The notes below the pieces were generated by a model. The model worked only from the letters and a program-made list of their open reading frames with translations, had not been told where the DNA came from and ran no database searches. The position numbers and the translations under genes are program-made. From the NCBI GenBank assembly GCA_934154515.1, contig CAKPGD010000062.1:1-6848 (forward strand): 6,848 bases of DNA, in the 5' to 3' direction. The stretch is from an uncultured Clostridia bacterium (lineage in GTDB: Bacteria > Bacillota > Clostridia > TANB77 > CAG-508). This document shows positions 1-3,292 of this stretch, in pieces (the stretch's first letter is position 1; each line of letters opens with the position of its first letter).

Positions 1-303
1 TCTTGTTCCATCTTCATATTCGATTAATGCGATATTTGCACTTCTGTTTGGATCATATTCGATACCAATTACAGTTGCTGGCATATCATCTTTATTTCTT
101 TTAAAATCAATTATTCTATATTTTTGTCTGTTTCCTCCACCTTGATGTCTTACAGTTATTCTACCATATGAGTTTCTTCCTGCTTTTTCTTTCTTTACTG
201 TTAATAAAGATTTTTCAGGAGTTTTCTTTGTTATTTCATCAAATGTAGAAACTGTCATGTTTCTTAGTGATGGAGTTACTGGTCTAAAATGTTTCATTCC
301 CAT
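1..303 (-). CDS. rplB: 50S ribosomal protein L2, N-terminal part (gene runs off the left edge)
   Basis: L2 binds 23S rRNA, bridges the two ribosomal subunits and supports the peptidyl transferase centre. The first 101 residues are visible; the gene continues beyond base 1. The protein begins MGMKHFRPVTPS, matching the usual clostridial M-G-x-K start, and contains the conserved RHQGGGNRQKYRIIDFKRNK stretch and the YDPNRSANIALIEY block of the OB-fold RNA-binding domain. The ATG at 303 is chosen because of this N-terminal match. Unlike the four genes upstream, it has no Shine-Dalgarno sequence: only CGAAAGAAAAA precedes the ATG. It lies 233 nt after rplW, an unusually wide gap that contains a probable insertion (see 309-445). 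Identity is certain; whether expression is reduced by the missing ribosome binding site is unknown. Confidence 0.97.
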   Translation of the reverse strand, partial: MGMKHFRPVTPSLRNMTVSTFDEITKKTPEKSLLTVKKEKAGRNSYGRITVRHQGGGNRQKYRIIDFKRNKDDMPATVIGIEYDPNRSANIALIEYEDGTR

Positions 304-308
304 TTTTT

Positions 309-445
309 CTTTCGAAACTTTGAAAAACTTCGTCTTGCGTTGTCAAGCTTCACTTCAAAATCCTGCGACGTACCAACGTACTTCTCGGCTTTTTCTCCTT
401 GCTTTCCTAGCAATACTCGTTTTTGAAAGTTTCATCCTCGCTTTC
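309..445 (-). repeat. Probable inserted palindromic element (127 bp) with 5-bp flanking direct repeats
   Basis: Seen: the segment 314-440 is about 42 % G+C by my count, richer than its surroundings, and sits between CTTTC at 309-313 and CTTTC at 441-445 (GAAAG on the coding strand). GAAACTTTGAAAAAC at 314-328 and GTTTTTGAAAGTTTC at 419-433 form an inverted repeat with 14 of 15 positions matching, plus a further TTGC/GCAA match inward; the right arm stops 7 bases short of the direct repeat. The middle holds a small hairpin (ACGT, ACCA loop, ACGT at 369-380). Deleting 127 bases plus one direct repeat gives AAGGAGAAAGAAAAAATG in front of rplB, with the same 9-nt spacer as rplC. Inference: a MITE-like or ERIC-like element inserted between the ribosome binding site and the start codon of rplB. 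The real borders could be wider, since 446-530 also has GC-rich words of similar flavour. No second copy is in this window. Confidence 0.5.
355..435 (-). CDS. Possible 26-codon basic peptide inside the rplW-rplB insertion
   Basis: Seen: an ATG at 435 is preceded by AAGGAG (445-450) at a 9-nt spacing and opens 26 codons ending in TGA at 355, 52 nt before the rplB start. The peptide is very rich in Lys and Arg (core SIARKARRKSREVRWYVAGF), has no recognisable domain, and could be extended upstream in frame to an ATG at 480 (41 codons). The ribosome binding site it uses is probably the one that served rplB before the insertion. Inference: it may be translated by accident and might feed ribosomes towards rplB, or may not be a gene at all. 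I do not recognise a family. Confidence 0.2.
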   Translation of the reverse strand: MKLSKTSIARKARRKSREVRWYVAGF

Positions 446-536
446 TCCTTTTTATTTACGGTTTTTTTCCTGCCCCGCATTAGCAGATATTTTTTGTTAT
501 CCGAGTTCTTTCTCGCTATCTTTATTTTTTTAATTA

Positions 537-884
537 CTAAGCTCCCATAAATTCATCAATTGAATCTTTGTATTTCTTAGTCATTTTTGTAGCTTTTCCG
601 CCTTTTGTAAGATATGTTTTGTCTGCTGGATTTGTATCGATTGTTACGATAGCTTTTTTCCAATCTGAAGTTTTTCCTTCATATCTTCCCATTCTTTTTG
701 TTTTACCTTTTACAGTAACTGTATTTACTTTTAATACTTTTACTTCAAATAGTTTTTCTACTGCGTTTGCAATATCAACTTTTGTAGCTTTTTTGTTTAC
801 TTCGAAAGTATATTTACCTTCTTGCATACCATCATTGCTTTTTTCTGTTATAACAGGTGCTATAATAATATCTTCTGGTCTCAT
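537..884 (-). CDS. rplW: 50S ribosomal protein L23
   Basis: L23 sits at the exit of the ribosomal tunnel, binds 23S rRNA and is the docking site for trigger factor and the signal recognition particle. The 115 residues show the family start RPEDIIIAPVITEKS, the YTFEVNKKATKVDIANAVEKLFEVKVLKV core split over residues 25-53, and the basic loop KGKTKRMGRYEGKTSDWKKA around 59-78. The family is commonly about 95-100 aa; here the end is longer, with a Lys-rich tail (residues about 90-115). The ATG at 884 shares its A with the last base of the rplD stop codon (TAATG), so translation is probably coupled, and AGGAGG at 895-900, inside the rplD end, has a 10-nt spacing. Confidence 0.97.
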   Translation of the reverse strand: MRPEDIIIAPVITEKSNDGMQEGKYTFEVNKKATKVDIANAVEKLFEVKVLKVNTVTVKGKTKRMGRYEGKTSDWKKAIVTIDTNPADKTYLTKGGKATKMTKKYKDSIDEFMGA

Positions 885-1507
885 TATGCATACACCTCCT
901 CTAATTTCTTAACAGTGTCTAGAGTTACAACTAAGTTTTTGTATTTTAATAAATCATATACGTTTATTGTGTTTACAAGTGTTGTTTTAACTCCTTCAAT
1001 GTTTCTTGCAGATTTTTGTACGTTTTCATTTTTTTCTGGTAATAACATTAATGTTTTACCTTCTACTTTTAAGTTATTTAAAACTTTTACCATTTCTTTA
1101 GTTTTGATTTCTTTCATATCTAAAGAATCTACAACTACTAATTCGTTTTCTAATACTTTTGAACTTAATACTGATTTAACAGCAAGTTGTCTTTCTTTCT
1201 TATTAACTGTGTAGTAGTATGAACGTGGTTTTGGTCCTAAAGCAATACCACCTTTAATCCATTGTGGAGCTCTTATAGAACCTTGTCTTGCTCTACCTGT
1301 TCCTTTTTGTCTCCATGGTTTTCTTCCACCACCACGAACTTCGCTTCTTGTTTTTGTGCTTTGTGTACCTTGTCTTTGATTAGCTAAATAGTTAACTAAT
1401 ACACTATGTACAACTGCTTCATTTGGTTCAATTCCAAATATATTTTCTGCTAGCTCTACGTCGCTAACTTTCTTTCCTTCTATATTATATACGTCTATTT
1501 TAGGCAT
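884..1507 (-). CDS. rplD: 50S ribosomal protein L4
   Basis: L4 is an early-assembly 23S rRNA-binding protein whose long loop reaches into the peptide exit tunnel; in some bacteria it also represses the S10 operon. The 207 residues match the usual length. Residues about 55-100 are the conserved tunnel loop, including RGGGRKPWRQKGTGRARQGS and then WIKGGIALGPKPRSY; changes in this loop cause macrolide resistance in other bacteria. The C-terminal half (about 105-207) has the ordinary globular fold pattern. The start at 1507 (MPKIDVYNIEGKKV) follows AAGGAGGA closely. It begins 16 nt after rplC and overlaps rplW by one base. Confidence 0.98.
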   Translation of the reverse strand: MPKIDVYNIEGKKVSDVELAENIFGIEPNEAVVHSVLVNYLANQRQGTQSTKTRSEVRGGGRKPWRQKGTGRARQGSIRAPQWIKGGIALGPKPRSYYYTVNKKERQLAVKSVLSSKVLENELVVVDSLDMKEIKTKEMVKVLNNLKVEGKTLMLLPEKNENVQKSARNIEGVKTTLVNTINVYDLLKYKNLVVTLDTVKKLEEVYA

Positions 1508-1523
1508 CTTTCTTCCTCCTTCC

Positions 1524-2153
1524 TTATGCTTTTACACTCATTTTTATTTTTAAGATGGCACCTTTAACTCCTGGTACACTACCTTTTACTAATATTACAT
1601 TTTTATCTGTATCTACAGCTACTACATCTAAGTTTTGTATTGTAACTGTTTCAACTCCCATGTGTCCTGGTAATTTTTTACCTTTGAATACTCTACCTGG
1701 AGTTGATGTTGGTCCCATTGAACCTGGTCTTCTATGATACATAGATCCATGTCCCATTGGTCCACGACTTTGTCCATGTCTTTTTATAACACCTTGGAAT
1801 CCTTTTCCTTTAGAAGTTCCTTGTACGTCAACTCTATCTCCAGCTGCAAATACGTCAGCTTTTAATTCGTTTCCTACTGTTAATCCTTCTACTGAATCTA
1901 CTCTGAATTCTCTTAAATGTTTTTTAGGTGTAACACCTGCTTTTGCAAAGTGTCCTTTTTCTGGTTTGTTTACTTTTCTTTCTTTTACATCTCCGAAACC
2001 TAATTGTACGGCATTGTATCCGTCAGTTTCTACTGTTTTTACTTGTGCTATAGTACATGGTCCTGCTTCTATAACTGTTACTGGAATAACTTTTCCTGAT
2101 TCATCAAATATTTGAGTCATTCCAACTTTCTTTCCTATTAATGTTTTACTCAT
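1524..2153 (-). CDS. rplC: 50S ribosomal protein L3
   Basis: L3 is one of the first proteins in 50S assembly; its long arm reaches near the peptidyl transferase centre. The 209 residues match the family length. Visible are the start LIGKKVGMTQIFDESGKVIP (residues 5-24), the motif GTSKGKGFQGVIKRH (112-126), and the arm with GSMYHRRPGSMGPTSTPGRV and FKGKKLPGHMG (about 136-166). The residue equivalent to the methylated Gln of E. coli L3 appears to be His (PGHMG), a non-Gln state also seen in other Firmicutes. AGGAGG at 2163-2168 gives a 9-nt spacing to the ATG. It lies 155 nt after rpsJ, a rather wide gap for this operon, and 16 nt before rplD. Confidence 0.98.
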   Translation of the reverse strand: MSKTLIGKKVGMTQIFDESGKVIPVTVIEAGPCTIAQVKTVETDGYNAVQLGFGDVKERKVNKPEKGHFAKAGVTPKKHLREFRVDSVEGLTVGNELKADVFAAGDRVDVQGTSKGKGFQGVIKRHGQSRGPMGHGSMYHRRPGSMGPTSTPGRVFKGKKLPGHMGVETVTIQNLDVVAVDTDKNVILVKGSVPGVKGAILKIKMSVKA

Positions 2154-2176
2154 TTTTTCTTTCCTCCTAACTATTG

Positions 2177-2199
2177 GCTGATTATTTTTTGTAACCAGC
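2177..2199 (-). other. Hairpin just upstream of the rplC ribosome binding site
   Basis: On the transcript the arms GCUGGUUA and UAAUCAGC pair over 8 bp (one G-U pair) around a CAAAAAA loop, ending 8 nt before the AGGAGG of rplC. An alternative smaller hairpin (AACCA, loop AGC, TGGTT at 2193-2205) uses the same bases. There is no U tract after it, so it is not a terminator. It may be an RNA processing or protein-binding site; the role is inference. The rest of the 155-nt rpsJ-rplC gap is A/T-rich and has a second small hairpin, CUUCUU-AAUA-AAGAAG, near 2280-2296. Confidence 0.4.
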
Positions 2200-2308
2200 T
2201 TGGTTTTGAAAATTAAAAAGTTTAAAATATATTTGTTTAAGCTTTCAACTTTCTGCTTTTATTATTTTTTTGTTTTTCTTCTTTATTAAGAAGTTTTAAG
2301 TTACATTA

Positions 2309-2635
2309 TTATAACTTGATTTCGATATCAACACCAGCTGGTAAATCTATTTTCATTAAACTATCAACTGTTTTTTGTGTTGGGTAAAGAATATCTATAA
2401 CTCTTTTATGTGTTCTCATTTCAAATTGTTCTCTTGAATCTTTGTGTTTGTGTGGAGAACGTAATATAGTTACGATTTCTCTTTCTGTTGGTAATGGAAT
2501 AGGTCCAGATACTTTTGATCCAGTTCTTTTAGCAGTTTCTACTATTTGTTCAGCAGACTTTTCTATAAGTTGTGCATCATAAGCTTTTAGTCTTATTCTC
2601 ATTTTCTCACTTCCTACTTTGTTTGATGTTGCCAT
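2309..2635 (-). CDS. rpsJ: 30S ribosomal protein S10
   Basis: S10 is a 30S head protein and, with NusB, part of transcription antitermination complexes (NusE). Residues about 12-108 match the family throughout: MRIRLKAYDAQLIEKSAEQI, SGPIPLPTEREIVTILRSPH, and FEMRTHKRVIDILYPTQKT. The protein has 108 residues, several more than the usual 102-103, because of a short N-terminal lead (MATSNKVGSEK). The ATG at 2635 is preferred, as AAGGAGG lies at good spacing; an internal ATG at residue 12 would also give a normal S10 but has a weaker site. It is the first gene of the operon, preceded by a long leader. Confidence 0.98.
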   Translation of the reverse strand: MATSNKVGSEKMRIRLKAYDAQLIEKSAEQIVETAKRTGSKVSGPIPLPTEREIVTILRSPHKHKDSREQFEMRTHKRVIDILYPTQKTVDSLMKIDLPAGVDIEIKL

Positions 2636-2870
2636 TGATTTTTCCTCCTTTTTCTTTTTTGTTGGTCGGAAGTTTTAAAACGCACCCTGGTGTTTCTTAT
2701 TTTACCAATATAAAATCCAATGATTGCATGATAAATCCTTGGATAAGTGCTTTTATTATTATAAAACTTACCGCCTGGTCTTAGCCATGACATACTCCAT
2801 AGAAGTTCCCTCCATTCCTTACGGATGTAAGGATGTAGCCACATTCTACTTCAACGCTGTTTTTACATGC
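2636..2870 (-). ncRNA. S10 operon 5' leader, about 235 nt, possibly regulatory
   Basis: The start is deduced from the promoter at 2877-2905. Structures seen on the transcript: a tight hairpin UCCUUAC-AUCC-GUAAGGA at 2816-2833, a candidate leader peptide at 2768-2800, an A/T stem UUUUAU-AAUA-AUAAAA just after it, and a hairpin at 2715-2744 (AUCCAA/UUGGAU, a G-A mismatch, then GAUU/AAUC with an 8-nt loop). There is no terminator-like stem with a U tract, so control by classical attenuation is unlikely; translational control by a ribosomal protein is possible. I recall that ribosomal leader motifs have been reported upstream of Clostridia ribosomal operons, but cannot confirm that this is one of them. 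Confidence 0.5.
2768..2800 (-). CDS. Possible 10-aa leader peptide in the S10 leader
   Basis: Seen: GGAGGG at 2808-2813, a 7-nt spacer, then an ATG opening MEYVMAKTRR and a TAA stop. The ribosome binding site is as good as those of the ribosomal protein genes, and a 7-bp hairpin (2816-2833) ends two bases before it. The codons before the stop include AGG and CGG, both likely to be rare in such an AT-rich genome. Inference: translation or stalling here could control folding of the downstream leader. It may equally be a chance ORF; conservation of the frame is needed to decide. Confidence 0.35.
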   Translation of the reverse strand: MEYVMAKTRR

Positions 2871-2876
2871 TTCTTT

Positions 2877-2905
2877 ATTATACAACGCTTTTAGCCGTAT
2901 GTCAA
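2877..2905 (-). promoter_or_regulatory. Consensus sigma-A promoter of the S10 operon
   Basis: On the minus strand TTGACA (2900-2905) and TATAAT (2877-2882) are perfect consensus hexamers separated by exactly 17 nt. Transcription should start near 2870. Such a perfect match fits the very high output needed for ribosomal proteins. The upstream stretch to 2940 is A/T-rich and could act as an UP element. Confidence 0.9.
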
Positions 2906-2954
2906 CACATATTTAGAAAGTTTTTGAAAATTTTACATAAAATTGAAATGTTTG

Positions 2955-2983
2955 TTGCTTTTTTTATTTTTATCTTGTATAAT
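2955..2983 (+). promoter_or_regulatory. scfA: Promoter of the SCIFF gene
   Basis: TTGCTT at 2955-2960 and a perfect TATAAT at 2978-2983 are 17 nt apart, placing the transcript start near 2990. Its -35 box is about 50 bp from the -35 box of the divergent S10 promoter, so the two promoters share a compact A/T-rich region. Confidence 0.7.
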
Positions 2984-2985
2984 AG

Positions 2986-3008
2986 GTATTGTTACCCGTA
3001 AACAATGC
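2986..3008 (+). other. 5' leader hairpin of the SCIFF mRNA
   Basis: GTATTGTT at 2986-2993 pairs with AACAATGC at 3001-3008 (8 bp, one G-U pair) around the loop ACCCGTA. It lies at or next to the predicted 5' end, where such hairpins can stabilise a short, abundant mRNA. The stabilising role is inference. Confidence 0.4.
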
Positions 3009-3035
3009 TTTTCATTTCGAAAGGAGAAAAGAGTT

Positions 3036-3188
3036 ATGAAACATATCAAAACTCTTAATACGCGCAATTTGGTAACTACCGTTGCGCACGGTGGCTGTGG
3101 TGAGTGTCAGACTTCTTGCCAGAGTGCATGTAAAACATCTTGTACTGTTGGTAACCAGCAGTGCGAGCAAGTAAAATCTGGCAAGTAG
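3036..3188 (+). CDS. scfA: SCIFF ranthipeptide precursor (six cysteines in forty-five residues)
   Basis: This 50-residue peptide has the SCIFF hallmarks: the start MKHIKTLNTRNL and the block CGECQTSCQSACKTSC, with six cysteines at 21, 24, 28, 32, 36 and 43. In Clostridia such peptides are substrates of a radical SAM enzyme (ScfB) that crosslinks Cys sulfur to a neighbouring residue, giving a ranthipeptide; quorum-sensing-like roles have been proposed in some clostridia. The ATG at 3036 is chosen from the conserved start and from AAGGAG at 3021-3026 with a 9-nt spacer; an open frame back to 2943 crosses the promoter and is not used. The C-terminus is slightly longer than I expect (EQVKSGK). 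The usual neighbour, the scfB maturase, is not in this window: a terminator and mutS2 follow. Identity is very secure; the role here is inferred. Confidence 0.96.
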   Translation: MKHIKTLNTRNLVTTVAHGGCGECQTSCQSACKTSCTVGNQQCEQVKSGK

Positions 3189-3201
3189 TAATACCACACA
3201 T

Positions 3202-3248
3202 AAAATGAGCAATTTCTAGCATGAATTGCTCATTTTTGTTGTTTTTTT
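3202..3248 (+). terminator. Intrinsic terminator after the SCIFF gene
   Basis: A perfect 13-bp stem (AAAATGAGCAATT at 3202-3214 with AATTGCTCATTTT at 3224-3236), a 9-nt loop and a T-rich tail to 3248. It makes the SCIFF gene a single-gene transcript. The tail overlaps the -35 box of the mutS2 promoter. Confidence 0.92.
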
Positions 3249-3267
3249 ACTAATTTTATGCGATAAT
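3239..3267 (+). promoter_or_regulatory. mutS2: Promoter of mutS2 (extended -10)
   Basis: TTGTTT at 3239-3244, 17 nt, then TGC followed by GATAAT at 3262-3267: an extended -10 element compensating for a weak -35. Transcription should begin near 3274, which places the TTG at 3275 at the very 5' end and supports the downstream ATG at 3293 as the start of mutS2. Confidence 0.55.
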
Positions 3268-3292
3268 ATAGGTATTGAAAGGACTTGAAATT

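Noticed and set aside
304..536. The rplW-rplB gap as an assembly error
   Set aside because: Both flanking genes are intact and in normal operon order, and the 5-bp flanking repeat with the restored ribosome binding site is better explained by a true insertion; read coverage would settle it.
257..550. Plus-strand frame of 97 codons across the rplW-rplB gap, hydrophobic
   Set aside because: It runs antisense through the start of rplB and the end of rplW, has no ribosome binding site, and its hydrophobic look comes from T-rich antisense sequence.
568..1214. Plus-strand frames opposite rplW and rplD
   Set aside because: Shadows of clear ribosomal protein genes; T-rich antisense gives false membrane-like proteins.
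2614..2844. Minus-strand frame of 76 codons through the S10 leader into rpsJ
   Set aside because: No ribosome binding site at its ATG, overlaps the rpsJ start in another frame, and has no recognisable pattern; the leader is better explained as untranslated RNA with at most a short peptide.
2943..3035. Longer N-terminus of the SCIFF peptide starting at 2943
   Set aside because: It would place coding sequence over the -35 and -10 boxes; the conserved SCIFF start and AAGGAG point to 3036.
3012..3212. Minus-strand frame opposite the SCIFF gene
   Set aside because: Antisense shadow of a certain gene, no ribosome binding site seen.
3275..3292. TTG start for MutS2 at 3275
   Set aside because: It lies at the predicted transcript start with no upstream ribosome binding site; AAAGGA fits the ATG at 3293.
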